A stretch of DNA of 64,000 bases from NCBI GenBank assembly GCA_003008705.1, contig PDUO01000004.1:1054001-1118000 (forward strand), read 5' to 3'. The notes beneath the pieces are model-generated. The model did no database searches and had not been told where the DNA came from. It saw only the letters and a program-made list of their open reading frames with translations. Positions 11,468-21,910 of this stretch are shown one piece after another. The DNA is from Pezicula radicicola. Lineage: Eukaryota > Ascomycota > Leotiomycetes > Helotiales > Dermateaceae. The number at the start of each line of letters is the position of its first letter. Within the stretch, counting starts at the first letter, position 1. Position numbers and translations under genes: made by a program.

Positions 11468-11768
11468 ATGGAGAACGGTCAAACTCAAGGCGAAGGCAAA
11501 GATCCTTCCGGCTTCCTTAGCGAAATCATTGGGCAGGGAGTCACTGTGAAGCTCAACTCAGGTGTTGTCTACAAGGGTTCGTCAGCTCTGCTATGTTGTG
11601 ATACGAGAGTCCACCGCTGACTTAAGTAAAGGAGAACTCCAATCTGTGGACGGCTATATGAACATCGCGCTAGAGAAAACTGAGGAGCACGTCAATGGAG
11701 TCAAGAAGAGGAGCTATGGCGATGCATTCGTGAGAGGAAACAACGTTATGTACATCTCGGCGGACTAA
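11468..11768 (+). CDS. LSM6: U6 snRNA-associated Sm-like protein LSm6
   Basis: Predicted exons: 11468-11576 and 11632-11768, giving 81 aa, the usual LSm6 length. Sm1 motif: FLSEIIGQGVTVKLNSGVVY-KGELQSVDGYMN. Sm2 motif: the C-terminal RGNNVMYISAD. The split Gly codon (G|GA) joins VVYK to GELQSVDGY, so the junction is secure even though the donor is the unusual GTTCGT. LSm6 is part of the LSm1-7 ring (mRNA decapping and decay) and the LSm2-8 ring (U6 snRNA binding and splicing). It is transcribed divergently from the Rad60/Esc2-like gene and converges on the methyltransferase gene. Confidence 0.97.
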
Positions 11769-12159
11769 GGATCAATGGGGCTGGTTACTTCAGGTTGAGC
11801 ATGGAGATATCGAGGGTCGAAGATCACTATCAGGGCATAGAAATGGAGTCTGGATTTGGCGGGGCATTTGATGGGGCGTCACGATATCCAAAACTGCGCA
11901 AAGGGAATCATGAAAGCAACGAACGATTTTATCTACCGATAACCACTTCCCTTCCAGCAGTGAACCAAGCCTTAAACTTCTCAATATGAGAGTTGAAGCC
12001 TGCACAAAATGTTGTCAAGCGCATCAGATTCTTGCGGATGAGCTCTTCTCTGGGTTGGGACTGCACAAGACTCATATGCCTGCCACCTTTACTCTCTAAA
12101 TCTACACGAAGCTTTTCGCGGTCATGTACTCTCGTTTGGATTCAAAGCATGCCAATTCG
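11769..12159. other. Convergent 3' intergenic region
   Basis: The space between LSM6 and the methyltransferase gene. Small ORFs occur on both strands, but none has protein-like features. It is probably the two 3'UTRs. Confidence 0.6.
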
Positions 12160-13374
12160 TCAGACGCGAGATGTCCAAGCAAGGTAAGTAATACCATGCA
12201 CAGCAACCTCTCCCTTCTCATTCCTCACTGTATCCTCACTCTTCAGCGCCTCAAAGACCTCCTTCCGAATGTCCTCTTTCTTAGGTCCTGAATTAGCAAC
12301 TTGGCTCAAAGTTGAATATTTATTCCACACCGCCTCGTCACTAAGCCAAACTGTCCACTTAAGCGTCTCTTCACCAAGTGGTAACGAAAACTCAGGCATG
12401 TTATGAGTGAAGGTATCCTTGAGTGTTTGCAATGGTGTAGTGTCAATCTGCTTGTCAAAGATCTCCTTCCACTTTAGATGCCGAAACCGAGGTTTTCCGT
12501 CTTCCATGCTGGCAACAATTTCCTTGAGCTTCTTCTCCCAGCTTGTTGTCGGAACCCATTCTTTGGCGCCATTGTCTTGGTCCGAATCAGTGGGTGCTTT
12601 TCTGTAGCAAGATGCATGATACATACAGTCTTCAATATTCCAGATCATACCAAATGCACTGCCAGGAGTGAGGACTCGGTAGATTTCCCTCAGAGACTCT
12701 TCTGTAGCGAACCTGATACCATAAGCAATTCGTCCAACTGGTACCTAAATAGATCATCTACCGTACGAATTGGTTTATAGGAGATTATCTTCATTGAGGC
12801 AACTGAGTTACCCAGATCAAGCGAGTTACTCAACGCTATCTCCTATATCTGAATAGATAGCTATTCAAAATGATCTCTTATAAACCAATTCGTACTGTAA
12901 ATAGATAGGTACTAACCAGTGAAATGCCTATGTAAGCACGTGATCAGCAAACCCATCCATCAATCACCTAACAAGTCAAGTCATGAAACTCAAAACTTAT
13001 TCAAACCAACAACTCACCTGCGCAGCAATCAAAGCATCAGCCCAACCCTCCTCCACAGGCATATGACCAGCATCACCATCCAAAACCCTAACCCTTGGTC
13101 CCAAGTTCTTCTCTTCCAATGTTCCCCTCATACCCACATGCGGTTCAACAGCAATGACCTCATAATCCTCAGGTCTTGCAGCCAACACCTCAGTAAATTT
13201 TCCAGTGCCACATGCGAGATCTACGATTTTGGCATTCTTGACACCTGCTACTTTCAGGTGCGTGAGAAGCTTGTTAACGGCTTCGGGGGTGTAGCTTGGT
13301 CGGTATTTGTCATAGTGGGAGCCATTTGAGAAGCCGGTTGTTGCCTCTTTGGCTAAGGTGAAGGGAGTTGCCAT
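12160..13374 (-). CDS. Class I SAM-dependent methyltransferase (type 11, TMT1-like)
   Basis: Predicted exons: 13018-13374, 12917-12927 (11 nt) and 12160-12712, giving 306 aa. The N-terminus has the SAM-binding motif I IVDLACGTGKF (about residues 49-59), followed by VIAVEPH (motif II). The 11-nt exon GCATTTCACTG supplies the conserved AFHW tetrapeptide between AQ and FATEESLREIYRVLTPGG-like sequence. Without it the protein lacks this motif. The fold is that of trans-aconitate methyltransferase-like enzymes; the substrate is unknown. Intron 2 (12713-12916, 204 bp) carries a 137-bp inverted-repeat element; without the element and its TA duplication it would be 65 bp. Confidence 0.88.
12761..12897. 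mobile_element. MITE (copy 1) with TA target duplication, inside a methyltransferase intron
   Basis: A 137-bp non-coding element. The left end reads CCGTACGAATTGGTTTATA and the right end is its near-perfect inverse, beginning CAGTACGAATTGGTTTATA when read from the other strand. TA is present on both sides (12759-12760, 12898-12899), as expected for Tc1/mariner-superfamily insertion. A 9-bp direct repeat TAAATAGAT also occurs just outside both ends. The same terminal sequence recurs at 30163-30451. There is no transposase ORF, so it would depend on an element elsewhere. Confidence 0.8.
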
Positions 13375-13692
13375 GTGGGAAAGTCAAGAGAGAATTGAAA
13401 TTCTTGTTACCCGTTTTGATAATAGCGATATTTTGTGTGGTGGATGATAGTTGTTGCATTCATAGATCTTTGAGCACGTCATCCGTATGTAGGGCCGATC
13501 GGCGCGCAGCTTTTCCTTGAACTCGATTCTCTGGGTTGTTGATAGCTCATCAGTTAGTACCTGCAAACAATTCTCAGAAGCATCTGCATATTTCTACAGG
13601 TAAAATCTAAATTAGAATTTGTGCTATGTACCGTATGTATACAACATGTGCTAAGGGCCACCTCCAACCTTATAGTCCGTTCAAACAGCTCT
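13375..13692. other. Intergenic region, methyltransferase promoter side and STT4 3' end
   Basis: 318 bp with no supported gene. It lies between the methyltransferase start and the STT4 stop, both genes on the minus strand. Confidence 0.55.
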
Positions 13693-16600
13693 CTACTTGT
13701 AAGGGATTCCGTTTGTCATCAATTGGAATTGATCATAAACTCCTGTAGAGTAGCTATTGGCGCTTGTCTTGACCAAACCCTTCATGAACTCGGCAGCTTC
13801 TCTTTCGCTCTTCTCCAAGACGAACCGTTCTTTAAAGTGCTGGATACTCTCCGGCTTGAAACATGGTAGGCCGCTATCCATCATCAAGAGAACAAGTTGT
13901 GATAGCTTTTCGGTATACTGGCGCGAGGCTAGGAAAGCCTTGACACACAATTCCTCGAACCATTTGAATGACTGATGTTGTTGACTTCCCCCCATCACGG
14001 CAACCATCTCGCTTGTGAGTTTGAAAGGTGCGCGTTCAAACTTGATTCCTCCAGGTGCAATGTCAAAGCAAAATCCAAAGTCAATATGTAAGATATGGCC
14101 TGCATCATCCACCATGATGTTACCGTTGTGTCGATCTTTGAATTGTAAAAGATAGGAGATGATGGAGTAGGCGGCCATACTCTTCACGAAGTTGTTGCGG
14201 GCCTCTTGGAAGCGAGGGGAGTCTTCGTTACCATACTTGGAAACGAAGTATTCATAAAGACCGTTGACAGCTTCTCGTCCTAGCATATCTCGAGAGATTG
14301 AGTTTGGCAGAACATCGATGACACCACAGCCAGGTGCAGTAGCTGTCACGCGATATGGGAAGACGTAAACGTCGAGGCCGACGTCGTTAAATATGCCGCG
14401 GAAGGCTGCAATCATTTGCAGGGCCAGCACGTCTTGACGACAATCATCTCCAACTTTGAAAATCGCGGATTGCCATATTTCAATTGTGTTTTCTTCAGGG
14501 ATCGAGGAGATCTGACTGGTCTGCTCAAGCAAATCATCCGTGCCTTCCATATTGCCCTTGGCCTTACGAATCCGGAATGTTGCCATATAAGGTGCCTTGG
14601 CGTGACTTTGAAGTGGTTTCCCGGATTTCCGATCGATACCAATGACCACACCATCAGGGTTACTAGGAAGATACACGCCAACTTCCACCTTGATCTTACG
14701 CAGTTCTTCTTCAATTTTTTGCTTCTTTTCTGGCTTCGGGCGTTTAATGAAAGGCTTGAGCTTTCCAGAGATATCAGTTACTTCATCAAAGAAGGTAAAT
14801 TCTCGTTCATAAAAGGCCTTGTCGACGCCAGAGAAGCTCTCTATCATGCGATTCATAACTTTGTCTAATGTTGGCTTGACAGGATCGGGCTATATAATTG
14901 TCAGTAAATGCAAATCAAATGTTGAGTAATTTGAATCTTAGACTCACAATTAGAGACTCATCATCTTTAAAAGCGTTGGCTTTCATGTTCCAGATGATTT
15001 GATGAGCAAATAACTGGGAGAATTTCGCGGTCTCCACAATGTACCTCTCAACATAGCCGAGTACATCGTAACGCAGACATTGTACAATCTGTGGGACATA
15101 GAAGAAAGTTACATCCACAGAATGACTCTCCAGAGCTCTCATGGCATATTGTAAAATATATGCATGATTGCGGTATGCAGGTAGGAAAAATGTGGCTGCG
15201 GTAATAGGGTTGACAGGAGCCCAATATAATAAATACTACACCAGTTAGCGTTACATGTGAATCTGGAACTAAGAGAGATAGGTACCTTGAGTTGGAATGA
15301 GACATCATTTGGTAATCCACCATCAAGCAACACCTGGACCGCTTCAGGTTCTAAAATTGCTCTATCTGTCCAGTTCAATAGTAGCCACCGAACATCCTTG
15401 TGAAGTCTAGGCGATGGAAACCTTGCCAGCAATTGCACAGCCAATGACGGACTTTCGCTCCAAGCAGTTCTTACCAAGGGAAGAATAGAAGCCTAATTAA
15501 CAGTCAGGAACAGACTCATTCGCACGTTTGCCAGAAGACTCTCACCTCGCCCGAGCCCCTTGCTCCTTGCCCCGGAAATTGTTGATCTTGTGGTGAACCA
15601 AGGGGATGCAGCCAAACCATTAGTCTCGTATATTCATTCTCGAGTAAGATACAAAGCAGATTCTCCCTTTCCTGGATAGACTTCGGAGCAGAAACCTTTC
15701 CGCCAGTGCTCTGAAGTCGTGTGCGGACGTCTCTGAGGAGACAAGTTTCTGCTTTTATCTGAAGTCGATTCCCTCCAAACGACCACCGTGGTGGGAATAC
15801 AAACCAGCTCAGAGCAGCAGACAAAATCTTTGACTTCAACCGATAGGCCGCAAGTCTGTCGAGGGAAGTATTATGGTTAAGGACATTTAGTCCAAAAAGA
15901 ACTATATGCAGCCGGATCTCTCTTGCCAATGGGTGGCCGGTTGAGTTCTTCAGCCCATCCAGCGTGACGTTAAGAAGCCGAAGGAATACCTTTTCCGTCT
16001 GGGGGCTTCCTAGTCGAGTTGCATTGAAATGACTTCCCAAAAATTGTAGTAAACGTCCATGCGGTGCGAGAAGATTATGTGCAGTATTTTGTCGCTTCGC
16101 TAATACTGCCCTATCACTAGGAGCAAACTCTTCTTTTATGTAAAACGGATCGGGATGACTAGACATATTAGCTAAATCATAGCTTAAACGAGGAGACATA
16201 GCACATACAGAAATTTGCTATTAAAGACGCCAACACGTCGGTGTACGGTAGACTCCCATTGCTGTGCAACTTCCATTAGAATCCGTGGCTCCATCCGCGG
16301 ATTTTCATTGATCACACCCAACCAAAGAGATATTCCGAGCTTGATCGCTTGCTTGGTAAAAATGGCAAAAGGAATGCTGACGAGGTAATGTACAATCGTG
16401 CATTCGTCCTTATCACTACGGCAGAGTAAGGCCGCAGCTCTACGAAGAATGTCGCGGAGTTCTCCTATAGGAATGTATTTCTTTTGTAGGAACCGTGATT
16501 CGAGAGAAGCCAGTAAACTTTCAGCGTCGTCATCATCTCTATCTGCCCTTTGAGTTACAGAATCACGTCGCTCATGGAGGTGCCTGAATTGGACCCAGTC

Positions 16601-19600
16601 TGCATTATGGTCGGGAAGTGCCTCCGCGTAACGATATTCCTGCCGTGTGGTGTACTGAGCAATGAAATCAGATGCTGTGTTGATGCTGATATTTTGGTGT
16701 CCAGAGCCTCGAAGTGCAATCAGCCTCTGGTCGGTGCCTGGTATAAGAGCACCCATCTCAGAGGCAAAAGACCGGCCCAGCGATATATGCCCGTAAGCAC
16801 CATCGTCGTCATACTCGGAAAGATATGTCTGTAAGAGACCTTTGATGTCTAATGGGGCGATAGCAATAGCCTGCGACACCCATTGTTCCGCCTTGTTGTG
16901 GATCTTTTTGAGCGTGCGTTCGCGAAGATTGAAGTCATCAGATAGCTCGATTGTGACCTTGCCCCTAACAGATGTGAATGTGGATTTCCATTGGTACTCA
17001 TCGGTCTCGGCCTCAAGGCAACTGCTCCACATAAGTGTTAAGAGCTCCAGGAGGGCGAAAAGAGAAGACTTTTCGCACATAGCGGAAGGGACTGATGCTA
17101 TGATCCTGTCTGCACATTTAATAGCAGCTTCTTGAACTCTCTCAATACGATGACAGCACCCAGCAAAAATTGATACTAATTGTTTCGCAACATATGGAGC
17201 TGAAAAGGTCGGGTGGGCTCCTGATGTCGATTTGTCGACGTAGGTACGGACAACCTCCATATTTATCTCCTCCATGGTATTGCTCAGGTCTCTGTCCCCA
17301 CGACGCATGCTAGGCTCGAGGAAGTATGTTAAAGCTTTTGTGCAATCACCCGATTGAGCTCGAAGTTTTTCTACCAAGTAAGCAGTGTGCAAGAAGATGA
17401 CTTTCCGGTAGCTCAGCCCTCGAATTTCTGATGCTCTCCCAGGCAACAGTAACGAAAAGCGTGATTTCTGCTCTGATTCATGCTCGGTATTCATACCACG
17501 GCGCAGAACGGTGTTCAGTTCGATGTCGCTCTCAACTTGATCGCCACGTTGCTCTGCAATGAGGGGTTTGGAATGCGTTGCCATAAGACGCAGTTCCCTC
17601 AGATACCGTTTGCCTAGCTGTGTCTCAAAAGAGAACCCGTGAACAACAATATTGAACCATGCGTCTCGAACGAGCGACGATGTTTCGTCACCCACGCTAT
17701 CATCTGAAGCTAGGTCATTATTAGACATTAGTATTGCAAGAGGTTGCAGTAACTGGGCAATTTCACGAGCAGCGAGTTCCACATCGGGTTGCCGAGTATT
17801 TTTGCCTTGGTGCACATCGCCTCTGCTGATGATTCCCTCAAGTAGAGACTCGAGATATATTTCATACAAGGGGTGCTCCTTTTTCAAGGACGATGACAGA
17901 TAATCCCGAGCTTTCATCACCTGCGAATATTAACAATATGCAAAGTTAAGAAACAAAGTATACATGACTTACTGCTGCTAATAGAATCTCATTATTCTCC
18001 AGCACGCCATCGCAGCTCAGCTTGTTGTATAGTTTCAACAAAGACCGAAACTCGAGTGGTCCACCACTGAGGGCTAGTACTGCCGCTTCAGGAACAATCA
18101 GTGCATCAACAGATTTACTAATTCTCCCAACCTTCTGCAATAGCATAGATTGAGCCAACGCGGTTATCTTGGCATCGTTGGCGCTGGTGGAAATCCCGCA
18201 AATAGCCCTGACAACATTCCCGTAGACAATGGATGTTTCCTCTTCACCACTAATCACCAACGAGATAGAACTGCCTGTAGATTGCTTTCCAGCATAAATG
18301 GTGGAAGAAGTGTTGCCATCCATTGGGAGCTCGCCGTTGACCCCGCCTGCAGAAGCATTATCGGAGGCTGAACCGGAACTGAGCACATTGCCAAGTGTGT
18401 ATAGCGTAGATATAACAGCATCTTGAGACAAACTGTGTAGAACATAAGCTAGACAGGTTGAAGCAATTGAAATTGTTTGGCCTCGTGGAGCGCCTTGCAC
18501 AACAAATCTTGACAGAAGTCGACTGACATTTGGAGCAAAGGCTGGTGATAATCTGGACATCAATGCCATAGACCGAAGAACAACGCTCGCCAGAGTTTCG
18601 TCAGCCATCTGCACCGAATCTGAAAGGGTATCCTCAAGCCAGGTCATAAGCACGTCTGGATCGGCTGCATCTTCATTAAGCAATGCGCAGTTGGTAAAAC
18701 TTGTCAGAGCCGCCGCTTTCACCGAGAATGCAAGACGTTGCTGCCACGCAGAGCCCAGTCGTAGGTAGTCGGCACCATCCTCGAGTAGACTCATTTCATC
18801 AGCAGCAATATCTGCAAGGGCCTCTATAGTTTGAAAAACTGACTCTCCGCTACGTAGAGAGTTTGTTTTAGCCAGTTCAGTACCAGACATCAGTAGATCC
18901 AGAACGTCATTTCCCTTGAGCTCATCCACCTTACAAACAAGAAGCGATGTTTCTGCCACAAGCAACCACATGAAGCTCCGCTGTAAAAGCATAGCACCAA
19001 GCGGTCGTCCAATGGCCGCATAATGCCGGACGTATCTCTTCCATTCTTTCACACTGGTGTGTTGAGAATGAGCATTACGAATAGTAGAAAAGGCCGTTTC
19101 AACTCTGACCAGGAAGTCTTCCGAGAGTAGTTGCTTTGAACGCTCGATCAAATCTAGTCTTTCGGCACCATCCCAAAAATGTGTAAAGCTCGAAGCTGCA
19201 TTCAAAAACCCAAGAAGGGATAAAGTGATTGTTGCGACCTGAATTGCCTCCTCCAATTCACTCACGCCGCCTCTATCGGAATGGCTTGTAGCCGTCTCTA
19301 TGGCGTGGAGACAACGATCGAGATAAGTCCATAACGTCTCCGCGACACGTTCCTGCACGCTCTCATGGTTGACTCCCAGCGACAACAGTGCTGTCGTGAG
19401 ATGATAACTCAGCGCCTCTAGAGGCGACGGCTCGATTTCTCGTAGAAACGGAGACGGCACAAACGATTGTGAGTGGGCTTCGAGCACGTAAGGAGATAGT
19501 TGTGCTACAAGCTTTTCTGCACTCTTGGGCGTCTGGATTAGTGGTGCAGCCTTGCATAATGCTAGAAGAACCTCAAATTCCCGTACGCTCTATCGATTCA

Positions 19601-19889
19601 ATTAGCTTTCACTCTGCTGCAGGAGCACTGATTACCAATCCTACCATAGGCTGGCGCGCGAGATCCTTTCCTGTGCCGTTCAAGTTCCCATTAGTCCTCG
19701 CTCGCCCGCGATTAGAACATCCTTTCGAAAGTCGATCGAGGTCTGAGTTGTTGAAATCCGTTACCGATGACGTTGCGGACAACGCAGCAATCTTCGCCAG
19801 GGCTTTGCGCCGAATGCTTCGACATGCGCTGGGGGTTCTGTCAGTTCGGCATTCCAGATAAATCGTAGCTTAAATACATACGTATCCAT
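13693..19889 (-). CDS. STT4: Phosphatidylinositol 4-kinase alpha (Stt4)
   Basis: Predicted exons, 5' to 3': 19882-19889 (8 nt), 19645-19837, 17973-19589, 16209-17920, 15546-16158, 15286-15492, 14948-15235, 13693-14889. This gives 1944 aa, the normal Stt4 size. The C-terminal exon has the PI4-kinase catalytic domain: VGVYLPSNPDG, GDDCRQDVLALQM (ATP site), DRHNGNIM (catalytic loop, about residue 1796), LHIDFGF (metal-binding DFG) and the C-terminal YDQFQ. The N-terminal two thirds are the helical-repeat region. Stt4 makes PI4P at the plasma membrane with Efr3 and Ypp1. The 8-nt first coding exon (ATGGATAC) is inferred: the conserved SIRRKALAKIAALSA frame has no ATG before an in-frame stop, and a GTATGT...CAG intron joins it. 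That start is the least certain part. Confidence 0.93.
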
Positions 19890-20165
19890 AATCAGGATTA
19901 TATTACATTCATTGAAGCACTTAATGTTCGCGTTGTTGACATTGACATGAACTTTGCCTTTGCCAATTCAAGAAAGGAGCTACCCCTGTCGGCGCTAGCG
20001 AGTTGCAGCATCAAGACAGCATAGGCAGCCGGACAGACGCGTTGAACACCTCAAGATAATCACTCGCTATAAACGCTCAACCACTACCTCATCTAAACCA
20101 CACTCCGCAAATTCCCATCCTCACACAATCCCCTCGAACCTGTAACCTCCAGATTCAAGATCAAA
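19890..20165. promoter_or_regulatory. Shared divergent promoter, STT4 and proteasome beta6
   Basis: 276 bp separate the two predicted starts. No TATA box or other named site was recognised. Confidence 0.55.
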
Positions 20166-21005
20166 ATGGCTATGTTCAGCCAAAACCCGCTGATGAATGG
20201 TCCAAACTACTCCTTCAACCAAGGTCCAACAACAGCCTCAGCTGGCAATAAGGAGCATGCCTTCTATCCGTAGGCATGATGATCGCTTTCGCACTACATC
20301 TGCTGATTCACCTCTAGATACACCGATAACGGAGGCTCAACTCTTGCGATTTCTGGTTCCGACTTCACAATCGTTGCGGGTGACACACGATCAACATCTG
20401 GTTACAACATCAACTCCCGATACTCACCCAAAATTTTCAGGATTGGCGGAACAACCTCATCACAAGATGATGCAACGCTCGTCTTATCAGTTGTTGGTTT
20501 TGCCGCCGATGGATTAGCATTGAAGGAACGTTTGGATACAATTGTCAAGATGTACCGATACCAACATGGCAAGCCGATGAGCGTTAAGGCATGCGCACAA
20601 CGTCTGGCAACGATTCTTTACGGAAAGCGATTCTTCCCATACTATGTCACTGCAATCTTGGGTGGTCTTGACGAGGAGGGGAAGGGTGCCATTTACTCCT
20701 ACGATCCAGTAGGCAGCTATGAGAGAGAGCAGTGCAGAGCGGCAGGTGCAGCAGCAAGTCTGATTATGCCCTTCTTGGATAACCAGGTAAACTTCAAGAA
20801 CCAGTATATTCCCGGAAGTGGGGTTGGCCATGAGTTGAAGGAACGTGAGCGGATTCCATTACCAAGGTCTGAGGTGGAGGATTTGGTGAAAGATGCGTTT
20901 GACAGTGCAGTTGAGAGACATATTGAGGTTGGTGACGGTTTACAGATGATGATCATCACGAAGAATGGTATTGAGGAGATCTACAAGCCTCTCAAGAAGG
21001 ATTAG
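20166..21005 (+). CDS. PRE7: 20S proteasome subunit beta type-6 (Pre7)
   Basis: Predicted exons: 20166-20269 and 20318-21005, giving 263 aa. The split codon CC|A yields FYPYTDNGGSTLAISG, the conserved beta6 N-terminal region. Further beta6 blocks are FTIVAGDTRS, YSPKIFRI, LYGKRFFPYYV and GSYEREQCRAAG. Beta6 is a non-catalytic beta-ring subunit; consistently there is no catalytic GTTT-type N-terminal threonine. It acts in the nuclear and cytosolic 20S core. The donor is GTAGGC. It is divergent from STT4. A second beta subunit gene (beta7) lies 19 kb away. Confidence 0.96.
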
Positions 21006-21614
21006 ATAATGGATTTGGCGCTCTGGCATGGCTGTATTACTAGGACCGAAATTCAGCGCAAACAAGCCGCTTGATGAATGACCCTTGGGGCACTTGCCCA
21101 ACTTCAGTTTCACCCCTTGTGCATACGAATAAAGTAATGAGCTAATAGCAAAGTACGTAGGTCTACCTTAACAATCTTGCACATAGACTGTAGTGGCGAG
21201 GCAGTCACGTGGGTAGACCATTTACGATCACAAACTTGGAAAAGGCTTGCACAATATATATTGTACCACATTCCGGGTCGTTATGCAACCTCTCGCACTC
21301 CTTCCGCGGAGATATATATCTCCTAAAATGCTTACAGGCCGCGATCGACATTGCATTTCAGCTGGACAAGTTGGATGAAACTGGACTCGGCTGTGCCGGT
21401 TCAAACGCATTGAACAGTTGGATCTCATGATAATCGTAGCAAATGGGTGGGCCACGCCTACGACTAATTCTAGAAATCCAATATCTTTCAAACGTTCACA
21501 TGCCACGAAGGTTGCAAAAAAGTTGGCCACTTTTTTAGCAAGCGAACAACTGTGTTATCTCTGAAGCCTCTAATTATTTCTAATAATATAGACACTTAAC
21601 GGAAAACTTTTGTA
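21006..21614. other. Intergenic region downstream of PRE7
   Basis: 609 bp of 3'UTR and AT-rich sequence leading to an inverted-repeat element. No supported gene. Confidence 0.55.
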
Positions 21615-21910
21615 TTCCCTAGGTGGTATGGATCCAGGTCAGGGGTGTAGTGGTATGTGCGTATCGCTAACTAACCACACTTGCTACAGATGTAATCGGT
21701 CTACGTAAAATTATATACAATTTATTAAGGTTTTCTATCCTATAGTTATACTTTCGCTTTTTTATATATAATTTTATTGCTTTACAGCTAATAGAGCCTC
21801 GAATTTCCCTATACACACACATAAAGACAAGGGAAGTAGTATATGCTTAATGCTTAAACAGAAGCTTATATCATATCCATGTAGAAACTGGATCCATACC
21901 ACCTAGGGGA
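21615..21910. mobile_element. 296-bp non-autonomous inverted-repeat element (second MITE family)
   Basis: The 23-bp terminal inverted repeats (21615-21637 and 21888-21910) share the core CTAGGTGGTATGGATCCAG with one mismatch at the second base from the end. TA flanks both ends (21613-21614, 21911-21912), suggesting a Tc1/mariner-type target. The interior is AT-rich with no ORF of note. The terminal repeats differ from those of the other MITE family in the window. Confidence 0.7.
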
